A stretch of 42,887 bases of DNA from assembly GCA_903914175.1 (NCBI GenBank), contig CAIWNX010000102.1, forward strand, positions 1 through 42,887. The letters are read 5' to 3'. Below are positions 16,501-24,643 of this stretch, in pieces. A program made the translations under genes and the position numbers. Source of the stretch: an uncultured beta proteobacterium. Lineage in GTDB: Bacteria > Pseudomonadota > Gammaproteobacteria > Burkholderiales > Burkholderiaceae_C. The notes under the pieces were generated by a model. It worked only from the letters and a program-made list of their open reading frames with translations, was not told the origin of the DNA and searched no databases. The first letter of the stretch is position 1, and each line of letters opens with the position of its first letter.

Positions 16501-17583
16501 GACGGGATGCTCTGGCGCGCCAATCTCGACGCCGGTGAACTCAACGGTTATCTGGAATACCGAGCGGCCTCTGCCGCAAGTGCCGGGCGCGTTTTTGCCC
16601 GACTCGGGCGCCTGACCATCGCGGCCAATACCGCCAGCGAAGTGGAGGCCCTGCTCGATGAACAGCCCGCCAGCGTGCCGGCGCTCGATATCGTGGTGGA
16701 AGATTTCGAGTTGCGCGGCAAGCGCCTGGGCCGGCTTGAGATCGAGGCCATCAACCGGGGCGCGGGGCCCTCGCGTGATGCGGGCGCACGCGAGTGGCGG
16801 CTCAACAAGTTCAACCTCAGCGCGCCCGATGCCGTGCTGACGGCCAGTGGCAACTGGGCCAGTCTCAATGCCCAGGGTACGCCCGAGGTGGCGCCGCCGC
16901 CGCGTGCGGCCGTGGGGCGCCGGCGCACGGTGCTCAATTTCAAGCTCGACATGGCAGACGGCGGCGCTTTGTTGACGCGCCTGGGCATGAAGGACGTGGT
17001 GCGCAGAGGGCGCGGCAAGATGGAAGGGCAGGTGGCCTGGCTTGGCTCGCCGCTGAGTCTGGATTACGCATCCATGAGCGGCGCCTTCACCGTCAATGTC
17101 GAGAACGGCCAGTTCCTCAAGGCCGATCCCGGCATCGCCAAACTGCTCGGTGTGCTCAGCCTGCAGTCGCTACCGCGCCGCTTGACGCTTGATTTTCGTG
17201 ACGTCTTCAGTGAGGGCTTTGCTTTTGATTTTCTGCGCGGTGACGTCGTGATCGCGCACGGCATGGCCAGCACCAACAACCTGCAGATGAAGGGTGTCAA
17301 CGCCGCTGTGCTGATGGATGGCAAGGCCGATCTGGCGCGCGAAACGCAGGACATCAAGGTCGTGGTGGTGCCCGAAATCAATGCCGGCACCGCCTCCCTG
17401 ATTGCCTCGGTGATCAATCCGGCCATCGGTATCGGCACTTTCCTGGCGCAACTGTTTTTGCGCCGGCCCCTGATCGAAGCGGCAACACAGGAGTTCCATA
17501 TTGACGGTAGCTGGGCCGATCCCCATATCGCCAAGATCGAGCGCAAACCCGCTGCCGCCGGGACCGGGGAGTCGACGCGTTGA
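13519..17583 (+). CDS. yhdP: YhdP-like AsmA-family envelope protein (TIGR02099)
   Basis: Very large protein of 1354 residues with one N-terminal membrane anchor (about residues 18-42, ending in WLIVPRIDE) and a long periplasmic region of beta-rich repeats, as in the YhdP/DUF3971-AsmA_2 family. E. coli YhdP is thought to bridge the inner and outer membranes and carry phospholipid outward; that role is transferred by family only. The C-terminal AsmA-like part includes NVENGQFLKADPGIAKLLGVLSLQ split by the family's usual breaks. The start ATG 13519 (MIVATPDPSP) is only 15 bases from the divergent glnE start, so each promoter must lie within the other gene. Divergence from glnE is, as I recall, conserved in Comamonadaceae. 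No clear Shine-Dalgarno is seen. Confidence 0.88.
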   Translation: MIVATPDPSPPLKTLATIARWSLALTVTAWLAFGATWAALHWLIVPRIDELRPWLEARATQAMGVPVHIGTIKAQSGGMIPSFELSDVQLLDGQGRAALRLPRVLVALSPASLWRLGFEQLYIDRPELDIRRDRNGKIFVAGLDFSKKGEADPDSTDWFFSQLEFVIRDGTIQWTDELRDAPPLALAAVDIVLRNKGRHHDLRVDATPPTLWGSRFSVRGMFEQPLLSLHKGQWRDWKGQFYAELGRVDLLELRRYAPIGVDLHAGNGALTAWVDVNRGQIVGALADVALGEVSVTLARELQALDLLSVRGRLGGKVLASGFEFSTQALQFETRDGLHWPGGNVSISYLGSEGHVAARGELKADRLDLGALSQIANRLPFEPGLRAQLQAHAPKGLVESLNLNWQGSEGSQYTVKGVVSQLELQLTANSPGVRGARVDFDFNQSAGRAAIAIAGGSLSVPGIFDEPLIPVTQLATEARWQVTGEHIALQLSNLKFSNADAQGEAQIKWETSDPVKSAGHSRFPGLLDLQGTLSRADGSRVYRYLPTVISRPVRDYVHDSVAAGVVSAARFRVRGDLHDMPFTNPKLGEFRIAADVRNVNYAYVPRKLQPRDALPWPALSQLSGELVFERAQMQIKGARARIGANAALQVNKLEATIADLKHAVVAVDAEIRGPLGEAIGVVNGSPLGAMTGHALGRAVASANADYKLKLSLPIASIDKSTVQGSVTLAGNDIQMTPETPRMARARGVVNFTERDVSLVGAQASVLGGEMRLEGGSTSGSTARAGQSMLFRASGSVTAEGLRQARELGFVARLAQHASGMAAYSASLGFRRGEPELILSSNLQGLGLSLPAPFAKSAELAMPLRMETALLRESMTPGPAGPSRLRDQLTLELGRLATLSYVRDLSGAEPRVVRGSLGIGLSAQESVPMPDEGVAANINLGALDLDAWSAVLTQAAGTALTEGNTLGYLPSSVAVRARDMTLGGRRLSNVVAGATRDGMLWRANLDAGELNGYLEYRAASAASAGRVFARLGRLTIAANTASEVEALLDEQPASVPALDIVVEDFELRGKRLGRLEIEAINRGAGPSRDAGAREWRLNKFNLSAPDAVLTASGNWASLNAQGTPEVAPPPRAAVGRRRTVLNFKLDMADGGALLTRLGMKDVVRRGRGKMEGQVAWLGSPLSLDYASMSGAFTVNVENGQFLKADPGIAKLLGVLSLQSLPRRLTLDFRDVFSEGFAFDFLRGDVVIAHGMASTNNLQMKGVNAAVLMDGKADLARETQDIKVVVVPEINAGTASLIASVINPAIGIGTFLAQLFLRRPLIEAATQEFHIDGSWADPHIAKIERKPAAAGTGESTR

Positions 17584-17590
17584 ATGCGCC

Positions 17591-17740
17591 TCAGGGTTTC
17601 GATGCCCGATCGCTTTCGTCTTCGGCGTGCGCTCTGGCGCTCGGCAATTCCCCGCCTTTACGTCCTGAAAACATGGTCCACCAGACAATCAGCAGCAAGA
17701 GCAGCAAGGCACCCAGTGCTTCGAGTAAGAGCAAAAGCAT
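17591..17740 (-). CDS. Small single-span membrane protein, 49 residues
   Basis: A short minus-strand gene encodes one membrane segment, Leu-rich (residues 1-22) and ending in IVWWTMFSGRKGGEL, then a charged hydrophilic tail. The ATG at 17740 has AGGA with 8-nt spacing, a better ribosome site than that of mltA opposite. Its start codon overlaps the mltA start within the palindrome CATG (17738-17741), and its stop lies 7 bases from the YhdP-like stop (convergent). The arrangement of one hydrophobic span plus a basic then acidic tail, with a good ribosome site, argues for a real gene rather than chance. I recall similar WWTMFSGR proteins in related bacteria but cannot confirm it. Function unknown. 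Confidence 0.65.
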   Translation of the reverse strand: MLLLLLEALGALLLLLLIVWWTMFSGRKGGELPSARAHAEDESDRASKP

Positions 17741-18902
17741 GAGCCGATTCCTGTGGACTGTTTTGGGTGGCCTCATTGTAGGGACGCTGACCGGTTGTGG
17801 CAGTGCGCCGTTGCCGCCACCGCCGCTTCCCATTGCCGTTCCCCAGGCGCTGCAGCCTGCCTTACCGGTTGAGCAAGCGGCTGCCGCTGCGCCGCTGTCT
17901 GCCTCCATCACACAGACGCGAAGCCGTTGGACGGCCGTGCCCTGGACCGAATTGCCGGGCTGGGGTGATGACGCGTTGCACGAGGCCTGGAACGCCTGGC
18001 TCAAGAACTGTGAGCGTCCGGGGCCGGTGTTTGCGCCTTTGTGCAACGAGGTGCGGCGCTTGAGCCTGGGCAGCGCGCAGGAACAGCTGGCCTGGCTGCA
18101 GACGCGCTTGCAACCGTACCGGGTCGAGGCGCTGCAAGGCGGTGCCGAGGGCCTGCTGACCGCCTATTACGAGCCACTGCTTGAAGGCTCGCGCAAGCAG
18201 CGCGCCGGCTTCAATGTGCCGCTTTACGGCCCGCCGCCCGGTCTGGTGCAGCGCAAGCCCTGGTACACGCGCCAGGAGATTGACACACTGGCTTCGGTGC
18301 AGGCTGTGCTCAAAGGGCGTGAAATTGCGTACCTGGCGGACCCGCTGGATGCGCTGATTCTGCAGATTCAGGGTTCCGGGCGTATCCGGATCAGCGAAGC
18401 AGACGGCAGCCAGCGCCTGGTGCGCCTGTCCTACGCCGGCTCCAACGAACAGCCCTACAAGAGTGTGGGGCGCTGGCTGCTGGACCAGGGCGCCGTGCGC
18501 GACGCGTCCTGGCCTGCCATCAAGGCCTGGGCCGCGCAAAACCCGTTGCGTGTCAATGAATTGCTGTGGAGTAATCCGCGCACCGTGTTTTTCAGGGAAG
18601 AGCCGCTGTCCGACGCCGACGCCGCCTGGGGTCCCAAGGGTGCGCAGGGCGTGCCCTTGACGCCGGGGCGCTCGATTGCCGTCGATCCGCTGAGCATTCC
18701 CTACGGCACGCCGGTCTGGCTGGTCTCCAGCGGTCCCACCGCCCAACTGCAAAAGCTGGTGCTGGCCCAGGACACCGGCAGCGCCATTGTGGGCGGCGTG
18801 CGTGCCGATTACTTTGCCGGTTGGGGCGCAGCCGCGGCCGAACTGGCCGGGCGGCTCAAGCAGCCCCTGCGACTCTGGGTACTTTGGCCCCGCATACAAT
18901 AG
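17739..18902 (+). CDS. mltA: Membrane-bound lytic murein transglycosylase A
   Basis: Outer-membrane lipoprotein of 387 residues that cleaves peptidoglycan glycan strands with 1,6-anhydro product formation. A lipoprotein signal peptide (MSRFLWTVLGGLIVGTLTGC) puts the lipidated Cys at residue 20, followed by a Pro-rich linker. MltA-domain motifs are LTAYYEPLLEGS, LQIQGSGRIR, and the C-terminal 3D-domain segment AQDTGSAIVGGVRADYF with the catalytic Asp. The signal peptide fixes the start at ATG 17739. The frame is open upstream to 17580, but there it is the antisense of the small membrane protein gene. Because the two start codons overlap, promoter and ribosome site of mltA lie inside the opposing gene. 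Confidence 0.93.
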   Translation: MSRFLWTVLGGLIVGTLTGCGSAPLPPPPLPIAVPQALQPALPVEQAAAAAPLSASITQTRSRWTAVPWTELPGWGDDALHEAWNAWLKNCERPGPVFAPLCNEVRRLSLGSAQEQLAWLQTRLQPYRVEALQGGAEGLLTAYYEPLLEGSRKQRAGFNVPLYGPPPGLVQRKPWYTRQEIDTLASVQAVLKGREIAYLADPLDALILQIQGSGRIRISEADGSQRLVRLSYAGSNEQPYKSVGRWLLDQGAVRDASWPAIKAWAAQNPLRVNELLWSNPRTVFFREEPLSDADAAWGPKGAQGVPLTPGRSIAVDPLSIPYGTPVWLVSSGPTAQLQKLVLAQDTGSAIVGGVRADYFAGWGAAAAELAGRLKQPLRLWVLWPRIQ

Positions 18903-18981
18903 CCGGCTGCCGCTTTTCCGCGCTGCGCGCGCGAAAAGGGTGTTGTGCCCTGTTATCCTGATTTATCCCTCTGGAGTTGCC
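18903..18981. promoter_or_regulatory. mltA-yajC spacer with imperfect hairpin
   Basis: An imperfect hairpin pairs CTTTTC (18913-18918) with GAAAAG (18933-18938) around a GC-rich inner stem. No T-run follows, so it is at best a weak terminator. A TACAAT box at 18894-18899 inside the end of mltA could be a -10 element for the yajC operon, but I see no convincing -35 box. Confidence 0.3.
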
Positions 18982-19314
18982 GTGTTTATTACTTCCGCCT
19001 TTGCCCAAACCGCACCCGCCGCTGCCGGTGGTGGCGATATGCAGTCTTCGCTCATGAGCATGCTGCCGCTGGTGCTGATGTTCGTGGTGCTTTACTTTGT
19101 CATGATCCGTCCGCAAATGAAAAAGCAAAAAGAGCATCGCGCCATGATCGACGCGCTGGCCAAGGGCGACGAAGTCGCCACTGTGGGCGGCGTGCTGGGC
19201 AAGGTTAGCAAACTCACCGACAGCTATGTCAGCCTGGAAGTGGCGACGGGCGTCGAACTGCAGGTTCAGCGCAGCGCGGTGGTTCAGGTCCTGCCCAAGG
19301 GAAGCATCAAGTAA
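18982..19314 (+). CDS. yajC: Preprotein translocase subunit YajC
   Basis: YajC, 110 residues, is the small inner-membrane partner of SecDF in the Sec translocon. One membrane segment covers about residues 27-47 (LMSMLPLVLMFVVLYFVMIR), followed by the cytoplasmic PQMKKQKEH and the conserved GDEVATVGGVLGKV. The start is GTG 18982 (read VFITSAFAQ), with GGAG 5 bases upstream; GTG is common for this gene in related bacteria. It begins the yajC-secD-secF-DUF1631 run. Confidence 0.93.
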   Translation: MFITSAFAQTAPAAAGGGDMQSSLMSMLPLVLMFVVLYFVMIRPQMKKQKEHRAMIDALAKGDEVATVGGVLGKVSKLTDSYVSLEVATGVELQVQRSAVVQVLPKGSIK

Positions 19315-19347
19315 TCCGGCTGTCTCAGCCACTTTAGAAATGCGATC

Positions 19348-21228
19348 ATGAATCGTTATCCGATCTGGAAGTACGCGATCATCGTGATTGCGCTGGTGGT
19401 GGGTTTTCTCTATACCCTGCCCAATTTTTTCGGTGAAGCACCTGCAGTTCAGGTGTCCTCGGCCAAGGTCACGATCAAGGTCGATGCCGGTACGCAGGCC
19501 CGGGTTGAAGAAACGCTCAAGGCCGCCGGCCTGGTGCCCGATCTGGTGACGCTGGACCACTCGTCGGTCAAAGCCCGTTTCGGCAACACCGAGAACCAGC
19601 TCAAGGCCAAGGATGCTTTGCAGAAGGCGTTCAACCCCGATCCGGCCAATGCCGGTTATGTGGTCGCGCTCAACCTGCTGTCGCGCTCACCGGTCTGGTT
19701 GACATCGCTGCGCGCGTTCCCGATGTACCTGGGTCTGGATCTGCGCGGTGGCGTGCACTTCATGCTGCAGGTTGACATGCAGGCGGCGCTCGCCAAGAAG
19801 GCCGAATCGCTTTCGGGTGACATCCGCACCAGCCTGCGTGAGAAGAATGTGCGCCACGGCGGCATCAACCGCGTTGGCCAGACCATCGAAGTGCGCTTTC
19901 GCGACAACCAGGCGCTGGCGGCAGCGAAGGCTGTTTTGCAAGACCAGTTCACTGATCTGCAATCGGTCGATGCCATGGAGGGCACTGATTACAAACTGAC
20001 CGCCTCAATCAAGCCCGAAGCGGCGCGGCGCGTGCAGGACCAGTCGCTCAAGCAGAACATCACCACGCTGCACAACCGCATCAATGAACTCGGTGTCGCC
20101 GAGCCGGTGATTCAGCAGCAGGGCTTGGACCGCATCGTCGTGCAGTTGCCCGGTGTGCAGGACACGGCCAAGGCGAAAGATATTTTGGGCCGTACCGCCA
20201 CGCTGGAAGTGCGCATGGTCGACGAAAGCAGTGAAGCGCGTGCAGCCGAGGGCGGCGCTGCGGCCGTGCCGTTCGGTTCCGAACGTTATCTGGAACGTGC
20301 CGGCCAGTCCATCATCGTCAAGAAGCAGGTGATCCTGACCGGTGACAACCTGACCGACGCCCAACCCGGCTTTGACAGCCAGACGCAGGAGCCGGTGGTG
20401 AACCTGACGCTCGACGCCAAGGGCGCGCGCGTGTTCAAGGATGTGACGCGCGAGAACGTGGGCAAGCGCATGGCGATTCTGTTGTTCGAGAAGGGCAAGG
20501 GCGAGGTTGTGACGGCGCCGGTGATCCGCTCGGAAATCGGCGGCGGACGCGTGCAGATCTCCGGTCGAATGACCTCGATGGAAGCCAACGACACGGCGCT
20601 GCTGCTGCGCGCGGGCTCGCTCGCCGCGCCGATGGAAATCATCGAGGAGACCACCATCGGCCCGAGCCTGGGCGCCGAGAACATCGCCAAGGGTTTCAAC
20701 AGTGTGACCTATGGTTTTGTTGCGGTGGCGATCTTCATGTGCATTTACTACGTGCTGTTTGGCATGTTTTCCAGCAGTTCGCTGGCGGTCAACCTGCTGC
20801 TGCTGGTGGCGGTGCTGTCCATGTTGCAGGCCACGCTGACCCTGCCCGGCATGGCCGCCATGGCCCTGGTGCTGGGCATGGCGATTGACTCCAACGTGCT
20901 GATCAACGAGCGTGTGCGCGAGGAGTTGCGCAGCGGCGCTTCGGCGCAGGCGGCGATCCATGCCGGCTACGACCGCGCCTGGGCCACCATTCTGGACTCC
21001 AACGTGACGACGCTGATTGCGGGCCTTGCCCTGCTGGCCTTTGGCTCCGGTCCGGTCAAAGGCTTTGCTGTGGTGCACTGCCTGGGCATCATGACCAGCA
21101 TGTTCTCCGGTGTCTTCTTTTCGCGCGGCCTGGTCAACCTCTGGTATGGCCGGCAGAACAAGCTCAAGAGTCTGTCCATCGGAACCGTCTGGCGGCCCGA
21201 GACCGAGACGCAGGTCAAACCAGGTTAA
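19348..21228 (+). CDS. secD: Protein translocase subunit SecD
   Basis: SecD, 626 residues, uses the proton-motive force with SecF to pull exported proteins through SecYEG on the periplasmic side. It has an N-terminal membrane segment (residues 8-28), a large periplasmic P1 region opening with LGLDLRGGVHFMLQVD near residue 128, and five C-terminal membrane segments from about residue 450, including the conserved MAIDSNVLINERVREELR. Length and motifs are those of an intact family member. It lies 33 bases after yajC and 14 bases before secF, in one operon. Confidence 0.97.
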   Translation: MNRYPIWKYAIIVIALVVGFLYTLPNFFGEAPAVQVSSAKVTIKVDAGTQARVEETLKAAGLVPDLVTLDHSSVKARFGNTENQLKAKDALQKAFNPDPANAGYVVALNLLSRSPVWLTSLRAFPMYLGLDLRGGVHFMLQVDMQAALAKKAESLSGDIRTSLREKNVRHGGINRVGQTIEVRFRDNQALAAAKAVLQDQFTDLQSVDAMEGTDYKLTASIKPEAARRVQDQSLKQNITTLHNRINELGVAEPVIQQQGLDRIVVQLPGVQDTAKAKDILGRTATLEVRMVDESSEARAAEGGAAAVPFGSERYLERAGQSIIVKKQVILTGDNLTDAQPGFDSQTQEPVVNLTLDAKGARVFKDVTRENVGKRMAILLFEKGKGEVVTAPVIRSEIGGGRVQISGRMTSMEANDTALLLRAGSLAAPMEIIEETTIGPSLGAENIAKGFNSVTYGFVAVAIFMCIYYVLFGMFSSSSLAVNLLLLVAVLSMLQATLTLPGMAAMALVLGMAIDSNVLINERVREELRSGASAQAAIHAGYDRAWATILDSNVTTLIAGLALLAFGSGPVKGFAVVHCLGIMTSMFSGVFFSRGLVNLWYGRQNKLKSLSIGTVWRPETETQVKPG

Positions 21229-21242
21229 GAGGACGCACGATC

Positions 21243-22199
21243 ATGGAATTTTTCAGAATCCGCCGCGACATTCCGTTCATGCGGCATGCGCTGGCATTCA
21301 ATCTGGTGTCGCTGATTACCTTCTTGGCGGCGGTGTTCTTCCTGTTCTCGCGCGGCTTGCACCTGTCGGTTGAATTCACCGGCGGCACGCTGATGGAAGT
21401 CAGTTATTCGCAGCCGGCAGAACTCAATGCCGTGCGCGGCGCGGTCGAGAAACTGGGCTTTAACGATGTGCTGGTGCAGAACTTCGGCACCGCACGCGAT
21501 GTGCTGATCCGCTTGCCGGTGCAAAAAGGCGTGAGCTCTGCGCAGCAAAGCGAGCACGTGATGACGGCGCTGAAGGCGGCGGATGCGTCGGCGGTGATGC
21601 GCCGCACCGAGTTCGTGGGGCCGCAGGTCGGCGATGAACTGGCCACCGATGGACTGAAGGCGCTGGCCTCGGTCGTGATTGGCATCATGCTGTATCTGGC
21701 GATTCGCTTTGAGTGGAAGTTTGCGGTGGCGGCCATCATTGCCAACCTGCACGACGTCATCATCATTCTGGGTTTCTTTGCCTTCTTCCAGTGGGAGTTT
21801 TCGCTGCCGGTGCTGGCGGCGGTGCTGGCGGTGCTGGGGTATTCGGTCAATGAATCGGTCGTTATCTTTGACCGGATTCGCGAGAATTTCCGGCGCTACC
21901 GCAAGATGAACACGGTGCAGATCATCGACAGCTCGATCACCTCCACCATGAGCCGCACCATCATTACGCACGGCTGCACCCAGTTGATGGTGCTGTCGAT
22001 GCTGCTGTTTGGCGGTGCCACGCTGCACTATTTCGCGCTGGCCCTGACCATCGGCATTCTGTTTGGTATCTATTCTTCGGTATTTGTTGCGGCTGCCATT
22101 GCCATGTGGCTGGGCATCCAGCGCGAAGACCTGATCAAGGGCGGTAGCGCCAAGAAGGAAGGCGACCCGAATGATCCCAACGCAGGCGCTTCCGTCTGA
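21243..22199 (+). CDS. secF: Protein translocase subunit SecF
   Basis: SecF, 318 residues, forms the SecDF complex with the product of the preceding gene. It shows an N-terminal membrane segment, the periplasmic-domain signature SVEFTGGTLMEVSY, and in the C-terminal membrane bundle the conserved GYSVNESVVIFDRIRENFR. The ATG at 21243 has AGAGGA upstream. The last residues (KKEGDPNDPNAGASV) are a hydrophilic tail. Confidence 0.97.
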   Translation: MEFFRIRRDIPFMRHALAFNLVSLITFLAAVFFLFSRGLHLSVEFTGGTLMEVSYSQPAELNAVRGAVEKLGFNDVLVQNFGTARDVLIRLPVQKGVSSAQQSEHVMTALKAADASAVMRRTEFVGPQVGDELATDGLKALASVVIGIMLYLAIRFEWKFAVAAIIANLHDVIIILGFFAFFQWEFSLPVLAAVLAVLGYSVNESVVIFDRIRENFRRYRKMNTVQIIDSSITSTMSRTIITHGCTQLMVLSMLLFGGATLHYFALALTIGILFGIYSSVFVAAAIAMWLGIQREDLIKGGSAKKEGDPNDPNAGASV

Positions 22200-22213
22200 A
22201 GGGAACTTCGGAA

Positions 22214-24535
22214 ATGGCGACGCAGCCCCCTGAATTGCAGCCAGGCGTTCTCGCGCGAGAAGTGCGCAGCCGTCTGGTGGCCGAGGCCGCACGCGCCATC
22301 ATGGCGCTGGCCGAGGCGGTCGAAGTCCGGCTTTCGGAGTTGCGCGACGAGGCCGTACCCTCGCGTGAAATGACCAAGCGGCGCGACGCTTGGGCCCTGT
22401 ACCAGAAGCAGCGTAAGCCCTGGGTTGACGGCACGGTCAAGGCATGGCAGTCGGCGCTGAAGCCGGTGGCACCCAAGCCCACGGAAAAAAAGACGGACGT
22501 AAGCTTTGAACTGCTGGGCACCGAGGTGGTGGAAGACAGTATTCTGGCCTCGCGCCTGGCGCTGGGCCTGATGGGGGGCATCGGCGTTGAATTCAACGAC
22601 CTGACCCTGCGCCTGCGCTCGCTGCAGGACATGCGCGAACTCGATGCCCGCGACATCATCCGCCCCGAGGTGCTGTTTTTGGCCATGATCGAAAACTGGT
22701 CTGCCACCGGCCAGCAGCGTCAGACCTGGCTGATGGTGAGCGATGTGGCACAGAAGCTGTTGAATGAGCGGCTGCAGACGGCTTATATCGGCTGCAATGT
22801 CTTTCTGATCAGCAAAGGCGTGTTGCCGACCATTGCGCTGGAGGACCGGGTCAAGCGCTTGCCTTCCACCGAGCCGCGTTTCGTCGCTTCGCGTCCGTCG
22901 CCAACGACCGCTGCCGCTGCCTTGACAGGGTCTGCGTCAGCGCGCGAAACCGAGCGCCGGCAGACGTCGATGCGGCGCCGCGAAACCGATTTCGACAGCG
23001 CTGACCAGGAAACGCGCATGATGACCCAGGGTATGCCGATGACCCGTGCCTACAGCCAGGCCGCCGGTGTTGTCGGTCAGGTCAAGCGTCTGCTGGGGGA
23101 TGCCGGTGGCACCCACTTTGACAGCGCCGCGCCGTCGCGCCCACCATCGCCGGGATTGGCTGCCGCCATGGCCTGGCGTGCGGCGCCGGTTGGCGCCGGC
23201 GCGCAAGGCGAAACCGTGCTGGCCGATGTGGGCCCGGCCGGCGTCGACCGGGCTGCCAGCGACTTGCGACGCCAGACCAAGGACCTCAAGCGCAAGGCCG
23301 AAACGCCCAATGAAAAGGCGGTGATCGAGGTCGTGGCGCTGATGTTCCAGGCGATTTTGCAGGAAGACCGCATTCCCTCGGCCGTGCGGCTGTGGGTGGC
23401 GCGCTTGCAGATGCCGGTGCTGCGTGTGGCGCTGGCCGAGCCTGATTTTTTCAGCACGCTGGATCATCCGGCGCGCCTGCTGATTGATCGCATGGGTTCT
23501 TGTGTCATGGGTTTTGATGCCAGCGGTATTGACGGCAGCGCGCTGGAGACCGAAGTCAAGCGCGTGGTGCAGGTGATTGAGCAGTACCCTGAAACCGGGC
23601 GGCGCGTTTACCAGTTGGTGTACGAAGAGTTCCAGAAATTCCTGGCGCAATTTCTCACTGGCAAACCTTCGACCCAAAAGGCGGTCGGGGTGGCGCAGCA
23701 GGTTGAGCAGAAGGAAACGTTGACGATCCAGTACACGATCGAGATGCGCAACATGCTCAAGGACATGCCGGTGAGCGACGCGATTCGCCAGTTCCTGTTC
23801 AAGGTCTGGGCCGAGGTGCTGGCCGTGGCGGCGGTGCGGGACGGTCCGCAGCACGCCGACACGCTGGCGCTGAAACAAGTGACGTCGGATCTGGTCTGGT
23901 GTGCCAGCGCCAAGCCCAGTCGAAGCGACCGGGCCCGGGTCATCGCCGAATTGCCCAAGCTGGTGCAGAAACTGCGCGCCGGCATGCGGCTGCTCAATGT
24001 TCCGGCTGCCGAGCAGGATGCCCATATCAAACTCGTCAACGAGACGCTGGCCGATGCTTTTGTCTCCAAGGCCCAGGCGATTCCGGCGCAGCAGATTGCT
24101 GCCCTGTCCGAGCGCCTGGCGAACCTGGAGGACTTTATCGACGAGGACAGTACCGAGGATCTGCCACTGGATGCCCAGAGTATCGAAATGATGCTGGGCA
24201 TTGACGCCTCGAACATCGAGGTCGTGACCAATGGCGGCTCCAGTCCGAACGCCGCCATGAAGGCGTGGGCGCTGGAGTTGCAGACGGGCGCGTGGTTCAC
24301 GCTGGACCACAATGCGCGCGTCGTGCAAGTTCAATTTGTCTGGCGCAGCGCGCGCAAGCACTTGAGCCTGTTCGCTTGCACTGATGGCCGCAGTTACCTG
24401 ATTCAGGGCGGCCGACTGGCGGCTTACCTGCAGGCCGGCCTCTTGATTCCCGAAGAGCAGGAATCACTCACCGTGCGCGCCACGCGCGACGCCCTGGGCA
24501 AACTCGCCGCCAATCCGGAGCGGCTGCTGAGCTGA
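22214..24535 (+). CDS. DUF1631 family protein
   Basis: Protein of 773 residues belonging to the DUF1631 family of large, soluble, mostly helical proteins in beta- and gammaproteobacteria. No signal peptide or membrane segment is seen. The N-terminal 170 residues contain the family-typical RRDAWALYQKQRKPWVDG and DILASRLALGLMGGIGVEFNDL-like segments; a low-complexity linker (about 215-330) separates them from the C-terminal domain. That domain ends in a region resembling a small beta domain (WALELQTGAWFTLDHNARVV then VQFVWRSARKHLSLF). It starts 14 bases after secF and is probably co-transcribed with it. Biochemical function unknown. Confidence 0.85.
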   Translation: MATQPPELQPGVLAREVRSRLVAEAARAIMALAEAVEVRLSELRDEAVPSREMTKRRDAWALYQKQRKPWVDGTVKAWQSALKPVAPKPTEKKTDVSFELLGTEVVEDSILASRLALGLMGGIGVEFNDLTLRLRSLQDMRELDARDIIRPEVLFLAMIENWSATGQQRQTWLMVSDVAQKLLNERLQTAYIGCNVFLISKGVLPTIALEDRVKRLPSTEPRFVASRPSPTTAAAALTGSASARETERRQTSMRRRETDFDSADQETRMMTQGMPMTRAYSQAAGVVGQVKRLLGDAGGTHFDSAAPSRPPSPGLAAAMAWRAAPVGAGAQGETVLADVGPAGVDRAASDLRRQTKDLKRKAETPNEKAVIEVVALMFQAILQEDRIPSAVRLWVARLQMPVLRVALAEPDFFSTLDHPARLLIDRMGSCVMGFDASGIDGSALETEVKRVVQVIEQYPETGRRVYQLVYEEFQKFLAQFLTGKPSTQKAVGVAQQVEQKETLTIQYTIEMRNMLKDMPVSDAIRQFLFKVWAEVLAVAAVRDGPQHADTLALKQVTSDLVWCASAKPSRSDRARVIAELPKLVQKLRAGMRLLNVPAAEQDAHIKLVNETLADAFVSKAQAIPAQQIAALSERLANLEDFIDEDSTEDLPLDAQSIEMMLGIDASNIEVVTNGGSSPNAAMKAWALELQTGAWFTLDHNARVVQVQFVWRSARKHLSLFACTDGRSYLIQGGRLAAYLQAGLLIPEEQESLTVRATRDALGKLAANPERLLS

Positions 24536-24537
24536 GT

Positions 24538-24625
24538 TGTCATTGCGGTCCGAATTGTTATTGCGGAATTGATCCGCAATCCATGCAGCGTGTGACCCTG
24601 GATGCCGGATCAGGTCCGGCATGAC
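24538..24625. repeat. Intergenic dyad element, copy 3, plus a partial copy
   Basis: Hairpin A is ATTGCGGA/TCCGCAAT (24560-24567 with 24573-24580); the middle is 21 nt (24581-24601); hairpin B is ATGCCGGA/TCCGGCAT (24602-24609 with 24615-24622). A broken half copy (TGTCATTGCGG) precedes it at 24538-24548. The element fills the gap between the convergent DUF1631 and dprA genes. Confidence 0.93.
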
Positions 24626-24643
24626 AACCGGGGAACGGGACTT

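Noticed and set aside
22937-24361. Long minus-strand open frame opposite the DUF1631 gene (474 codons)
   Set aside because: His/Arg/Gln-rich composition and no recognisable domain; the plus-strand frame follows secF with proper spacing and matches a known family.
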